The notes: generated by a model not told the origin, from the letters alone. DNA of 64,000 nt from Heliopora coerulea (GCA_030142905.1 JASJOG010000010.1:2803501-2867500); one strand, 5' to 3'. Positions 24,476 through 35,254 are shown, counted from the first letter of the stretch. Numbers and translations are program-made.

Positions 24476-27400
24476 ACAGTACTTCTTCCAAGTGAATCGA
24501 ACCCATACCGGGTAAGTAGAGAAAAATTCTACTTTCGAATCCGCTGAACTCTTTGGATTGAGAGGCCGGATGAATGGTTCGTTGAAAAGCCGTAAGAGTT
24601 GTGGGTTTCTACGCTTCAGCATTTTTCTTTTTTACGACTTTGAAAATCATTAACGATGAAAGTTTAACTACGAAGAAGGCACGTCTCCTACTTCCCTCAA
24701 CCCGTTTTTCTAGTCACAAAAGTTGTACCTGCTTTGCTTATCGTATTTTGTTTATTGTTTTGTATTTTTCGGTTTTTGGTCAGAAATAAGATTGCAGAAC
24801 TGTTTCATGTTTTCTTGGTTTATTTCATTAGTTTCGTTATTCGAATTTCTTATTATCCTAATTGTTATTTCGTTATTCGAGTTTCATTATCTTCGTCACA
24901 GAAGTCTTGTACGTCCGATTAAATACTTAGTATAAATCTTCATCATGGCACCTATTAGACACCTGTAGCCAATTTTGGGATAATGTAAAATTTTAAAATT
25001 TTTTAAGACAAAGGAATATCAAAAAAAATTTTTCAGTCGTGAGTAAACTCTATGGCTCCCTTCCGAATGGTAACATACAAGAACGCTCCAATTGTAAGGC
25101 AGGCAGTCTGGCCATGTGAAAAAAAAATCTTACTTTAAAACGAACTGACTGAGAAGTAAAAGAGAATAACCACACGAAATTGCACAAGCCCCCAACTAAA
25201 ACGACAGTCTTGATCCGAACATTTATTGTTTTAATTGCAAAAATCGATTTGTTTGCAATTGTTAAGCCGTTAAAGGTAATTCCCGCCAAACGTATTCTTT
25301 CTAAACAGAACTGCACATTTTAAACTGATGACGAGCAGCAGTTTTGAAAAATTTCCTCTTGGAGTTGTTGTTAATTTGTGACCGAGTTGTGTAAGTTTGA
25401 ACTTTCCGACTATTTTTATTGTTTTTATGCCGGATTCAGTGTTAACTGGCCAGTGACAGACTCCTTCTGCTCAAATTTTCTTTGCAATTCTCACTGAGCA
25501 AAAACTGTTGTTGATTGCATTCACTCTCTTACTAAGAGAGTGAATGCAATCAACAACAGTTGATTGCATTCACTTGCAATTGAATGCAATCAACAACTGT
25601 TGATTGCATTCAACAGTTGATTGCAGTTAGTTATAATAACAACGATTTGTCAATTTAAAAATTGAATTTTAGGCTTTTTGACAATTTTGAAAAATTATCA
25701 ATCTTAGTCAAATTTATAAGTAGAAATAATAGAAGGGTGGGCGAGGGTTTGTTGCGTACACGTATTTCTAGTATAATGAATTAAACACGAATAAAGAGGA
25801 TCTATGGTATGGATGTCGGTATTGCCGCAACAGTTATTTGAAGATGGTTAAATTCAGTAATAAGAAGTGAGCATTTATTTCTTTCTGCTGTCTAACCCGA
25901 TCAGTTATAACTGTGTGCCAAAAGGGTCTAGAAGGGGACACCTCTCACGGATCCAGTGTTGCTGCAGAAGGTATTAAGAAATACTAAACGGATTTCCGTG
26001 TATTGATACTGTAATCCAAACACGCAAGATGTTGCGAGACTTGAGAAAAACCTAATAATCCCTTGTACTCCAGTGCATTAAGTTTTTCTAATAATTTATT
26101 AGAAATTGAAAGTAAAGATATGAGGCTATAATTATTTACTCAGCCCGGGAGAACCTGGAAAATTGTAACTACCTCCGCTATCTTAAGATTTTCAGGACCA
26201 ATACCAGCGGAAAATTGTAAAATACAATCTCCATTTGACAGATGAACTCTCAGATGTGTTTGAATGTGTGTCCTGACAAGGACGAACCGAAATTTTGATT
26301 CAAACCGTTCACAACAGAGATGTATCACTTTGTTTTCCATAGTCCACATCGGTCATCAGCAGTAATTAAGCAATCCGCGCTACAGGATAGCATTAACGGT
26401 GAGGTCTAGCTACTTCCACAACAAATCAGTATGTCAGCAGAAACAACGCATACGTTTGTTTCACGCAACGCTAGGAATGGGAAAAGCACACGACAACACA
26501 ACGCATGATCCTTGCAGTCTGTATGTGTTGGCATTATACAGCCACACAGTCATGCACATATTTATTTCAGCAACTTTGCATCAATTGAAAGCAGCCATCC
26601 AGATCACTACAGTAAAACTCCTGTCAAGAAAAAGAAAGGGCTCTTAAAACTTCACAGGAAGATGGCAGAAGATTACAGTTTCACCGTTACCTTGCCAGGA
26701 TATTGTGACGTCTTACCATTGTATAGCTCTTGGGAATAGTACACAGATAATAACTCTGGTTTTGTTATTGGTTCATCGTTTTGTCCTTCAATGATTTATA
26801 CTACAAGCAAAATTTTATTCCGCGCAAATGCGAACAGAAAGACAGACCCTCACGGACCACATGTGGACTGCGGGGCGCGGGTTGTTCAATATTGATTTAT
26901 AGGGTGAAAGTCATGTAAGCAGTCAACGATGTATAGCTTTCTCGTGTTTTGATACCCGGGTCAAGCACTCAAACTTGCTGCTGAAATAGTAAATCAAATT
27001 GATTTTTCTCAAAACTTACGATGCTTTCTCTCATCAATGCTCTTGCTCTTTCACAATTTCGATGAGATCCGCTGATGGTGAAAACTCCAGATTCACCTTT
27101 ATCAGAAAAGAAGCGAATTTTTGCTCCGGACTTTGTTTCTAACCGTTGTAGATTCCTTCCTCTTTTCCCTTTTACTAGGCCTATAAATTCCGTCGGGACA
27201 GGAACATCTATGCTGCATAGACCTGTCTTCCTTTTATCCTGTAACGATTCACAAAAATGTACTATGCATGCAATATAAAAAAACGTCACTAAACAGGCAA
27301 GTGAAATAATTTAAATTAAATATTTATATGGTGATGAAAAAACTTCGTCTCAGTATTGTCAAAGTTATTTATCCATTCTATACCCTATTTACTATATATA

Positions 27401-30031
27401 AAGTGCGTTACATGTCAATGAAAACAAAGCGATCTCGCGAATGAAAATGAGCTTACGTAGACGTGTGGTACGGTATGGATGCATCGAGAAAATCTTGAAA
27501 ATTTACACTAAATCATAGAGATTCATGGAAATAAGTCTACAATCTGTAAATCAATCAGTAGCTATTATCATAACCAGATCATCATCATTCCATACATTAC
27601 GCTAATCACCATAAAAGTGATTGTGGCTGACATAATTATACATAAACTATGCTAATAATTTATGAAGAAAAACCAAAAATTGAATGTTTAATGAATTAGT
27701 GTAAATGTAAAAGAACACGCGTTTTAGGTCTTTGATACAACTAATGATTGACAGGAGCTTTTCGTGCTATTTTCGTGGCTAAAATCGTTGGGTTCTTTAC
27801 ATTGGCATCGCTAAGGGGGGCACGTACTAAGAGGCGGGGCGACAACGGACGCGCGCCTCCATTTTTTGATCAGTTGTCATATGACATTTTGCTTGCTTAA
27901 TGTAGAAGTATTTCAAATTCAGAAAATATTTATTGTGCCCTCTGTTTCCCCCAATGAGATTTGTGGTTTCCAAAGTTGTGGCAAACTTCTATCAACCGAC
28001 TGCATTATAGAAAATTATAATGGACTAAATTATTCTACATTAAGTACATGTATATCTTATTTTCAATTCACATTTTATATTTAAATAACTATTTTATTTT
28101 AATGCACATTGCATTGTGAGTATGGTGGTTCCAATCTTTTTTTTTTCAATTGGATGCGAATCTTAATGCCCCTAAATGATTTTTCCAGTAAGTGGTCTGC
28201 CCCCAAAGTTTGAAATTTATTTATTTATTTATTTATTTATGTATGTATGTATTTGTTTCTTTAATTATTCATTTGTTTATTTAATGATATTTAAACATGG
28301 TAGACCATCAATCCAGTGAAAAGAACTGTTTTTATGGGGCCGTGTGGTCATTGCAATTAAATTAGAATATATCTAATAATGATATAAAATTGAATAAACG
28401 TTACAATCTAACTATTCATTACTATTATTTACATGAAAGTCTAATAATTCAGGATGTAATACAAGACTAAGAAAGATAAAATAGCAGCTAATTTGTTCAT
28501 TTACTTTTAAGATAAAATGTGATGTAGAGCCATAGCTTCAATTCACCTTGTTCCAGATCATGGCAACTCGATGGCCACAACTTCTCTTCATAGCGTTGGT
28601 GCTCGGTTTAAGTAGAGATAGCTTACCCTTGTTACTTCTTAAGTCCTGGCATTCCCGATGTGTTAGGTTAAATAAGTGGCTTAAATTTGAATTCCGTTAA
28701 CGCAGATGGTAACTAGGGATAATAGTTGTTTGTCCCTCCAACACTGCAATGTTGTCCATCCTAATTTTGATAAAGTATCGGTAGCTGAAGCCTGATGAAT
28801 AATAGCTATCTTCAGTAATGATACGACCTGCTCTATTCTGTAGTTTTTGTAATTGATCTTTGAATTTATCCGAACAGTTGTCCCAAACAAGGGAGCAACA
28901 GTCAAAATGAGGTTGCACCAAGGCTCCATATAACCTCTTTAGACTTCTTGTAATTATTATGTCTTTAGCTTTTCGTAAAATTCCTATTCCTTTTGATACC
29001 TTTTTCGACAAATGATGAATATGTGTTTTCCATGTCATTTTTTCATCAAAAAAGACGCCAAGAGTTTTAGTATTAGCTACAGGATCAATGTTTTGATTAT
29101 TAATAAAAACCTTAGGACCTTTTTCACAAGGATCATGAAATGTGTAGTGACAGCACTGGTTTCACACCATTTTTCAAGAACATGAATGTTTACACGTATT
29201 CGTATAACTGCTTTACAATATTTGCCACGGTGACGTATCGGACTTACAATCATTCGACTTCGGCTCGTGGTCCTATGTCCTATTTAACATCGCTCCTCAT
29301 ATTGTAATTAGTTCTTCTTAAATTATATGCGAAGTACGTAAAAAAGCGTATTCTCGCATGAAAAATCTTTCTCGTAAAAGAACCGTGCAGGAAAACACGC
29401 AAGAGTCCACGACGTAAGCGTCTGCTTTCACGGTACAGCATCCTACCTGAACCTTGCTGCTCCCTGCTTTCGGCATTTGGAGTATGAATGTGAATGGAAA
29501 TGCACAATCATATTTATTCATAATGAAACTTCTTAACAAAGAGTTGATTGCGTGTCTTTTAGATCGAGGAGTATGAAAGAGCCGTATTCAGTCAGCTAGA
29601 CGTCATATTTGAAGTGAAACTACAATATCACGCCTTAACTAAGAAAACTTGCATGTCAGTATTTGCGACGAGCTACTTGAAAAGATGAAATTTCAAATGT
29701 TTTCCTTGAACTTCTGATTACCTAGATTTTAAAAATACTATCCCTACCCAGCCATAAAAGGTAAGATTAAAAAATCAAGAACAATTCTATTTTAACATTA
29801 TCTGAAGAACAGTCCAGTAATTCCTACCAGCTTCTCCTGAATGCGTTTTTCTGCCAGCTTGATTTGTTGATCAGTTCCTTTAGCATATATTTCATTTTCC
29901 TCTTTTTTAACAAATACACGTGCGTTTGTATCTAGGGATATCTCATTCAGCCCAGTTCGGTTTTTCCCGATTACAAATCCTTTCAAATTTTCAGGAACAG
30001 GTATTTTTTTAGTAAACTGTTTATCAGCCAT
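10788..30031 (-). CDS. Two-KH-domain protein of unknown function, complete eight-exon gene
   Basis: On the minus strand eight segments with AG acceptors and GT donors join in phase: 30031-29828, 27238-27020, 22418-22236, 22085-21953, 17409-17155, 15034-14831, 14237-13966 and 10922-10788. They total 1605 nt, exactly 534 codons and a stop. The first two exons each encode a KH RNA-binding domain with a GxxG-type loop (IGKNRTG and KGKRGRN). The remaining ~390 residues contain a WCHFG motif, an acidic stretch and a C-terminal tail rich in aromatic and acidic residues, and I recognise no family for them. A paralogous copy of the last four exons at 51514-56441 supports the exon borders. Introns hold a gypsy element, a Harbinger MITE and a PLE fragment. 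RNA binding is supported by the KH domains; the cellular role is unknown. Confidence 0.78.
11170..11300. repeat. (AAT)n/(ATT)n inverted microsatellite
   Basis: AAT repeats ending in AGTCATA face ATT repeats that include TATGACT, giving a hairpin-prone tract inside the last intron of the KH gene. Confidence 0.85.
11700..11750. repeat. Pyrimidine-rich (TTTTC)n tract
   Basis: A short TTTTC/TTTCT run in an intron of the KH gene. Confidence 0.8.
11930..12290 (+). pseudogene. Decayed PLE endonuclease (GIY-YIG) fragment
   Basis: Across two frames the translation follows the pattern of the GIY-YIG C-terminal region of cnidarian PLEs. FVRQVDVFMTG is in place of a YIGETGRRL-type start. It is followed by QLFNSANHSISEIKV and then, after a frameshift near 12180, SRKRQERRRIFKEG. 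No RT part is nearby. It is a short relic in the last intron of the KH gene, on the opposite strand. Confidence 0.5.
12300..13960. other. Last intron of the KH gene, no further exon seen
   Basis: Several overlapping frames of 60-93 codons occur on both strands around 12500-13100, without splice context or family signature. The repeat copy at 13322-13378 matches 8903-8958. Confidence 0.45.
13966..14237 (-). CDS. Exon 7 of the KH gene
   Basis: 272 nt, phase 1 to 0, bordered by TATGTAG and GTATGT. Contains ILSDYLSKCVLDSANH, FYRASEEKFYS and FTVIILDEKGWDSD. The paralogue is at 52761-53035. Confidence 0.82.
14831..15034 (-). CDS. Exon 6 of the KH gene
   Basis: 204 nt, phase 1 to 1, bordered by CTTACAG and GTAAAA. 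Contains RYVRLKVWESLPD, EVKNLLKKVFLE and VAWLCYPSSTIVRG. The paralogue at 52213-52412 is about 70% identical in protein. Confidence 0.82.
15035..17150. other. Intron of the KH gene, no gene recognised
   Basis: Contains minus-strand frames (for example a 117-codon one at 16134-16487) and a 75-codon plus frame at 16666-16893. None has a familiar motif. Treated as intronic. Confidence 0.45.
17155..17409 (-). CDS. Exon 5 of the KH gene
   Basis: 255 nt in phase 1 to 1. It joins exon 4 to give an acidic run followed by SRFTMDNLSRRL, and later contains WEAMFEEGIESSEINDG and WRYDYAFSTPSG. The paralogue is at 51514-51765. Confidence 0.8.
17450..17640. repeat. Possible LINE 3' tail
   Basis: The stretch ends in ACCCCATGTTCAAATAAAGATTATCCTATAC followed by TATCC repeats, like the 3' end of a CR1/L2-type LINE with a simple-sequence tail. 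No coding part is attached. Confidence 0.3.
17641..18840. other. Intron of the KH gene, no gene recognised
   Basis: AT-rich sequence with only short frames and homopolymer T/A runs near 18650. Confidence 0.5.
19040..21700 (-). pseudogene. Decayed Ty3/gypsy-like retrotransposon pol region
   Basis: Reading leftwards on the minus strand, an RT block near 21085-20945 reads PLPRIDDKFRKLARA then FTKIDLSLAYHQMVV, typical of gypsy RT. Integrase pieces follow: a GILKMKVLAR block near 19950, GRPAQLLIDNDPQFTVAEF near 19640, and LHPAANGLAE near 19540. Many stops and frameshifts separate the parts. I found no LTR pair or protease. The relic sits in the intron between exons 4 and 5 of the KH gene, in the same orientation. 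Confidence 0.7.
21953..22085 (-). CDS. Exon 4 of the KH gene (WCHFG exon)
   Basis: 133 nt, phase 0 to 1, containing KVDLWCHFGRVFVHNVDE. An alternative acceptor at 22100 would add five codons in frame. The same exon recurs at 62553-62675 with WCNFGKVFVHNV conserved. Confidence 0.75.
22236..22418 (-). CDS. Exon 3 of the KH gene, unknown domain
   Basis: 61 codons between acceptor CTTTAG and donor GTATAA, phase 0 on both sides. It contains FDQDYDRAEFLL and GFIKGQRYRIEIE. I do not recognise the fold. Confidence 0.68.
22961..23656. mobile_element. PIF/Harbinger-like MITE
   Basis: Terminal inverted repeats (AGCTTGGTTTCCATGTAATC and the complement of GGTTATATCGAAACCACCCT) are flanked by TTA at 22958-22960 and 23657-23659. 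A TWA target duplication is typical of PIF/Harbinger. The 696 bp carry many GATCGC/GCGATC motifs, clustered near both ends and once more near 23480-23560, which could be transposase-binding sites. There is no transposase frame. It lies in the intron between exons 2 and 3 of the KH gene. Confidence 0.75.
24130..24166. repeat. (TA)n microsatellite
   Basis: TA repeat bordering the 3' end of the adjacent PLE fragment. Confidence 0.95.
24165..24440 (-). pseudogene. 3' end of a PLE: last endonuclease codons and UTR
   Basis: On the minus strand a frame reads RNPTAREGFWIEKLKCY then PLGLN before a stop. This is the usual C-terminus of PLE GIY-YIG domains. Downstream, CTGAAGA (complement of 24271-24277), a GGGCC/GGCCCC stem and GGAACGTAG form a degenerate hammerhead core. 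(TA)n tracts border the fragment on both sides. Confidence 0.6.
24430..24473. repeat. (TA)n microsatellite
   Basis: Simple TA repeat at the other side of the PLE 3' fragment. Confidence 0.95.
24598..25775 (-). repeat. Unnamed ~1-kb interspersed repeat, copy R3 (inverted)
   Basis: The reverse complement aligns along most of its length with 38205-39105. Shared blocks include AATTACCTTTAACGGCTTAA, the TTCGTGT(C/G)GTT segment, and the GACGAAGAT segment near the far end. A palindromic minisatellite has expanded inside it at 25504-25640. No coding region or TIR is evident. Class unknown. Confidence 0.7.
25504..25640. repeat. Palindromic minisatellite based on GTTGATTGCATTCA
   Basis: A perfect 27-bp inverted repeat (25504-25530 with 25534-25560, loop ACT) is followed by several alternating copies of TTGATTGCATTCA and its complement. 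The unit contains AGTGAATGCAAT, which is present once in the sister repeat near 36680, so it grew from sequence native to the repeat. Confidence 0.9.
25780..27015. other. Intron of the KH gene, no gene recognised
   Basis: Short frames on both strands (up to 82 codons) without supporting context. Confidence 0.45.
27020..27238 (-). CDS. Exon 2: KH domain 2
   Basis: 73 codons from acceptor TTACAG to a consensus donor GTAAGT, phase 0 at both ends. The domain has the loop LVKGKRGRN, a following helix, and the pattern KIRFFSD.GESGVFTISG expected of KH beta strands. Confidence 0.82.
27240..28200. other. First intron of the KH gene, no gene recognised
   Basis: AT-rich DNA between exons 1 and 2. Nothing beyond short frames is seen. 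Confidence 0.5.
28205..28290. repeat. (TTTA)n/(TATG)n microsatellite
   Basis: ATTT repeats passing into TATG and TTTG variants. Confidence 0.9.
28690..29190 (-). pseudogene. CR1/L2-like LINE fragment (post-RT C-terminal region)
   Basis: The minus strand reads KTLGVFFDEKMTWKTHI, then a KVSKGIGILRKAKD block, then CCSLVWDNCSDKFKDQLQKLQNRA. This is the conserved region after the RT domain in CR1/L2/Rex-type LINEs. Stop codons lie upstream near 29150 and the fragment ends at 28690. It is 5'-truncated and dead, in the first intron of the KH gene, in the same orientation as the gene. Confidence 0.75.
29828..30031 (-). CDS. Exon 1: start codon and KH domain 1
   Basis: ATG at 30031-30029 lies just after an acceptor-like TTATATAG, so a 5' UTR intron is possible. 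The 68 codons begin MADKQFTKKIPVPENLKG and carry the loop FVIGKNRTG. The exon ends in phase 0 at the donor CTG/GTAGGA. Confidence 0.78.
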
Positions 30032-30084
30032 AGCAAGTCCTATATAACAAAAGAAAAAAAAAACAAAAAAAAAATTACATGTGC

Positions 30085-30860
30085 ACTCTGTAACTGCAAG
30101 TGAAGAACCAGACGGGAATCTTAATCTTACGATGAATATCAATGCCCAGCACAAAACACGGATCAAAGCCATAGAATATGATAAGATTTATTGAACTAAT
30201 TAACGTTTCGTCGCATCTTGCAACATCGTCAGAGTGAGGGATATAATTACAAAACAGCGAATATATATAGATAAATGAAGGTATCATATTACAAGCTATG
30301 TAGTGGCGGATATAAAGAAGAGAAAATTAGAACAAAGACAGGAGAATGGAGCTAAGATTGCCATTCGAAGAGGGTTTTAACTTTGGAAATTAGGAGGCTT
30401 TCCCCTACGAGAAGTTCGGAAGGGGAAGAGCAAGAGGAAAGAATTTTAAAGTCGTCAAGAGATGCAGTATGGCCAGTTTCGGAAAGGTGTGCTAAAATAC
30501 TGGATGGGATGGCAGTGACACGTTTTTGACTAGTAAGGGCAAAGACTATCAAATGATCTGAGACTCGTGTATGTAGATGGCGAGCTGTTTGGCACACATA
30601 CAATGCGCTACAGCATTGACACTTAAAAGAATGGACTACACGAGATCTTAATTCTCAAACCCTTAGGAACCCTGTCCTTAAAGGTAAAAAAGTCAGAAAG
30701 ACGTGTGGTAGGGCGGAAAATGAAACGGATGATTGAGGTGAGGAAAGGCTGAGGAGAAGACGCTGGAAATATGTTTGCGGAATTATAGTGTGGATGCCAG
30801 TAAAAGGTAAGCAGGAAAAAAAAGAACTTTTTTTGGGAGCTGTATGTACCAAAGGTTTGG
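30085..30860 (-). pseudogene. 5'-truncated PLE with endonuclease and terminal repeat
   Basis: Minus-strand frames read FFSCLPFTGIHT near 30810 and then, after a stop, CQCCSALYVCQTARHLHTRV, LAHLSETGHTASLDDFKIL and SPSELLVGESLLISK. This is a GIY-YIG domain with Y-C in place of Y-V/I-G at the second motif. The 3' part (30350-30085) carries a hammerhead-like motif and ends in the GGGCATTGATATTCATCG segment shared with the PLE at 59581-60196. It lies just upstream of exon 1 of the KH gene. Confidence 0.75.
30196..30238 (-). ncRNA. Hammerhead ribozyme motif in PLE terminal repeat
   Basis: On the minus strand: CTGACGA (30232-30226), a stem II GTTGC...GCGAC with loop AAGAT, GAAA (30209-30206) and ACGTT, where ACGT is self-complementary. 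Stem I is weak (one or two pairs), so activity is uncertain. The core residues are all present. Confidence 0.6.
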
Positions 30861-31249
30861 CAGAGAAAACTTTATCTGAAAAAACGCTGATACAACTATC
30901 AAAAAATAAATATATTTAATTACTAATTTTCACAGTTTTATCCCTTTCTCTTCTAAAAGAAGTTTGACTTTATCATTACTCCATCGTTTTTTCAATATTT
31001 GCTCCAATTACAAAAATTTCCATAAGGAACTTGAAACTTTCAAGAAGATCTTCAGGTTAAATAGCTACCTCACTCACTTTTCTGCGCATGGTCCAACGGC
31101 CCACCTTTATGCCCCTAGTGGAATCCGGGGAAAGTCTTCTTCAAATTCTGCACTACTTTTGCCACAGATTTTAAGCCTGATAATTAATTTAGTTAAGTAC
31201 ACCATATTGGTTGTATAATCATGTTGCACAGCAGATTTTCTCCCTTTTT
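30861..31249. other. No gene recognised
   Basis: Frames of up to 84 codons without any recognised motif. Confidence 0.45.
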
Positions 31250-31395
31250 TCCTTGTGTTTTCTCCAATATTCCTCCTTAGCCCTTCCTTCGTTTTCTTTT
31301 CTAATTTAGATTTAATCCTTTTCTTATTTTTCTTTTTTTCTTTCTTTCTTCTTCCTTTCTTCATTTTGTTCATCCTCCCCCTCAATTTTTCCTCA
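31250..31395. repeat. Polypyrimidine tract (H-DNA-prone)
   Basis: About 145 bp in which the plus strand is almost all C/T (TTTCTTTCTTTCTTCTTCC type). Frames over it encode Phe/Leu or Lys/Arg runs and are artefacts. Confidence 0.85.
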
Positions 31396-34300
31396 CTGAT
31401 TTACTCTTGGTGTGCAAGATCCCCACCCAAGAAAGCCCTGGCTCATCACTGTCTACAGTTGTTTCTGCTTTACACTGAAACACTTAATACTGGAAAAGTT
31501 TTAAAATTGTCTCAGTTAAAATTCTACTGGTATTGAAAGATAGGATTTGCGTATTCTAAGCTTTGTAAAGCTCAAATTGAAAAGACACAGAAACTTCACA
31601 ATGAATACTGTGCTACATGCAGTAAATAATAAATATTATCATTATCATCATTACAGTAATTCTGTAACAGCAAGAACACAACACTAACAACATATAAAGT
31701 AATAAGAAACAGTATATAATATTGAACAGACCATTAAACAATTATCTTTAACAGTATATTGGAAACCTTGCACACTGGATGACCTGCATCCTAAAGAATG
31801 GATTTATCACGTAGAATTATATATTTTAAAGCATCAACAAATAGGCTGGGCTCTACAGTTTTGCTCAAATTACTCAAATCCTCCTTTGCAAGTGCACTAC
31901 TTGTAACGCAGAGATACTGAGTGAAGTATGATTAGTATGACTGATGGATAATAGCTGTTACAAATGAATAATTAGGGGAGTATAACTTAATCTAGCTTAT
32001 ATAGGAACATGTGGACCCAATACTTATAGCAAACATGACTGTTAAATAAGAAAAATTCAGCTCAATTTTACTTGTAGAAATTCAAAATTAAAGATAACAC
32101 CTGATTTTTATAATAATTGTTCACCATGTTTGTATAATTAATTGTCTGCAGAGTATGAAGAATGTCAAGAAAGCAGCTTGACCTTTTGACTAACTCATGC
32201 AGTGATTTACCAGCCTTGAGCTAATACTAGCTAGCTCTAAATTTAATCATCAATTTAACTGTATATATAAAGTAACTGTTAGTGATCTTTTTTTAAATAT
32301 TTGCTGATAATCATCAATGAAATTTATAATAACTATAATAATGCATGTAACAAGCTGGAAGAATTCTTTTTCCTGACAACTGGCATGCACTTGCTCTTAG
32401 CTAGAATCCTTGTAATCTCATTGAATATAACTAAGCAGAGCCAATAGCTAAGCAATGACATGGCAAATGTATTTTAGAAAATGAGCAAAAGGTTGCCATC
32501 TTGAAATAGAATCAAAGTAACTAAATATCCAATGAATATCTTCTCTTTCTTGTTTAACTGTACATAAAAGCAACAAATCCATTGCTTATTAACTAAAGAA
32601 ACCTTTGATGAGTGCACACTAATCAAACAAGCCAATCTATTAAAGCATTGAGTTATTGCACACTGTACTTTTAATGAGTTCTGATCATGGAGACAATGTT
32701 AGCTGCAAGTCAGATTTCTCAATTCTACTTGTTTTTTCTGGAAGTATCCCAGAAAAATTAATCATCTCTAGGTGATAGCCCTGTGCTAAAAGTTGCTTGG
32801 AATTTTCCAAGATTGTTTTTAATCAAGTTAAAAGTTGTAAACTGCAAAGGCCAGTTTCAACAACATTAATTCCAAACCTAATGATTATCTCTCATCTTTC
32901 ATTCTAATGCTTTAAGTAGCAGAGCTTCAGTAATGTTGTGAAAATGTTTGAGTAACATTAGAATTTGTTTAGGTGATATTAACACCTTGTTTCAATAAAT
33001 GGAGGGCCTTCACTCAAAACATCATTTTCACTTTGCAGTACACAACCCTTTTGCTGTTTCTGTTTGACAAATAACTGCCTATGCAGCACTCATTTTACAT
33101 TACTCTTCTGTAAAGGCATTTGGAGGTTACTTAATACATATGAATGGTGAAGAGAATGCCTCCACACCCACTCAAAACAAGTGCTATGGCCAAGGCAGGA
33201 CCTGAAGGGGCCTGTGTCCCTCAAATTTGATGTGATTGATAATGTTATTGACTTAAATGCCACACAAAACATCTTGGAATGTTTTTAATCTGCATGAATG
33301 AGCCTAAAATACACAATTCAAAGGCTAGGTTTATTCTCCAGGTTAAATATTTTGGATCTCACCTTGCTACTACTCAAATATGTTTGGGTGTATGAACTGT
33401 TGCAAAATTCGTCTTGAATTTTTATCAGGAGGTTGATAGGTACAAGCATACAATACTGCAATCTAGCAAATTTGTCAATACTCTCAATTTTGTTACAAAA
33501 TAGCATATGGCTGCACAAGATCGTACACAACAAGATAACAAAAGATTGATAAGTGTACAACATTTTTGTCACCACTGGTGTTTATAAAAGTATGCACTTG
33601 CATGTGTACCATGTAGCCAATGGTGCCCTTAATTTTCAGCTCATTACAATTGTAACATGTTAGTAACTAAAATACATATAAATTGACTTAAAATTAAAAC
33701 CCAATTTAACCTTTGCAAGCATCTCTCACGTCAGTGTGCTGGAGTGATGGTCCTTTGATGACTCCAAAAAGGTCCACACTACATGTTGTAAGTGGGGGAT
33801 GAGTAGTTTTGTAATTGAAATCAATGATCTTCATCAACTTAACTTTTATAGGCGAAAGCATCACATGAAATCATTTGCTTTTCAAAATACTAATAAGGAG
33901 TCTGGGATTGATTACTCGTTGAACTTGTTAATTGTATCTGGAACTTCATGCCAGTAATTCCTGATAAAAGTGAGTTGTTTTACAGCAATGAGCACCAAGT
34001 TTTCACGCAAAACTTATGTTGGAATTTCACTTGTATTAACATGTGAGCAAAAACAAAAACAAAAATACCTGGGGTTGCCATTCACATGGCAACCTATACA
34101 AAACATTCTCCAGTATAAAAGATTTCCACAGTTTAAACTTCATTCTAAATCACAAGCCCAAAGTCAAAATTCTTGGAAGAGGTTTATGAGCTTTTGCAAA
34201 TTTTCAGTTAAAATCGAACTCATAGCTCATCCAAAAATATTTCAAGGCCACTTTCAGTTTTAATTTCGTTATCTGCGATATTGACAACACATAACAAGAC

Positions 34301-34600
34301 AATCCTAAAAACTTTGAAGACACACCTTAAATCTAATGCTTGATCGTCGTACCTTTGGGTAGGATATTAAACCTCTTCTGAGATCAAATTTTCCCCTGTT
34401 TTTAAAAATTTCATTTTGACATAATTCATCCGTGAATAGCTTTTTTATTTTCAAGTATCGTCCGCAGGGCCTTCTGTTTTCCTGGAATTCTGATGTACGT
34501 CCCAGCAGGCAGCGTTAACCCCATTGGCTTACAAGTAGTTGTCGAGTTGTTCCGTCGGTTCCAGAGCTGCCCGGTTCACTTCTGTTCGATCGTTTATTTG
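31396..34600. other. Gene-poor stretch
   Basis: About 3.2 kb with no exon, RNA gene or transposon terminus that I can support. Frames of up to 97 codons (33970-34263) look random in composition. Confidence 0.5.
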
Positions 34601-34679
34601 ATTGCTGTATTTTTTCCCGAATAAACCAGTGCTTCCACTTTGTCAAGACGAAACTTCCACTTTTTATTCTGTTTTTTTC

Positions 34680-34896
34680 CAGTCGCGTAACTATAGGGGG
34701 GCAGGGGGCCCCTTGCCCCCCCCCTCACACGAGATCATCTGTCGGAAATTCCCATTATTGTCGAAATTTTTCATGTAACCTCATGAATATTACAAAAATT
34801 AGTGTATAAATCAAGCATTTTGCTAGTGACCACACCCACTTGTCAGAAAAATTTTTAATACTTGCCCCCCACTAGAATTTCCTAGTTACGCCACTG
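34680..34896. mobile_element. Short MITE with CAGT(G/C)GCGTAACTA termini
   Basis: Begins CAGTCGCGTAACTATAGG and ends CCTAGTTACGCCACTG, imperfect inverted repeats of about 16 bp. Runs of C/G lie inside each end. The flanks are T-rich (GTTTTTTTC and GTTTTTCC), so an 8-bp target duplication as in hAT elements is possible but not proven. 217 bp, no coding capacity. Confidence 0.65.
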
Positions 34897-35254
34897 GTTT
34901 TTCCTTTTTCAGTCCAAAATTTCCTTCAAAATTTCCTTTGTGGACTAAGGAGGACATATAATAACCTCACGGACATACATACACAATAACAATTTCCAAA
35001 TAATAAGTTTTTTTTACATATCTTTCAAAGTTCAAACGTGACATCAAAACTAGTTAGAAAATCGTAATATAAGTAATTTACGATCGCGTTCATGGCAATA
35101 CCAGAACTCCAGTATACCGTGGATCCACTGGATCGAAGATTGCACTGGAAAGCGTTTTGGCGGTTGTTAATTGTTGTTCAAAAAATCAGTTAATCTACAG
35201 TCGTATTGCTCTTTCGTCACTTGTCTTTTAAGACAAATTATGGCAAATTGGAAA

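Noticed and set aside
25504..25640. CRISPR-like array of short repeats
   Set aside because: Units alternate in orientation with no unique spacers, in a eukaryotic intron. It is a palindromic minisatellite.
31107..31536. Opposing frames with Lys/Arg and Phe/Leu runs
   Set aside because: Product of the polypyrimidine tract, not coding.
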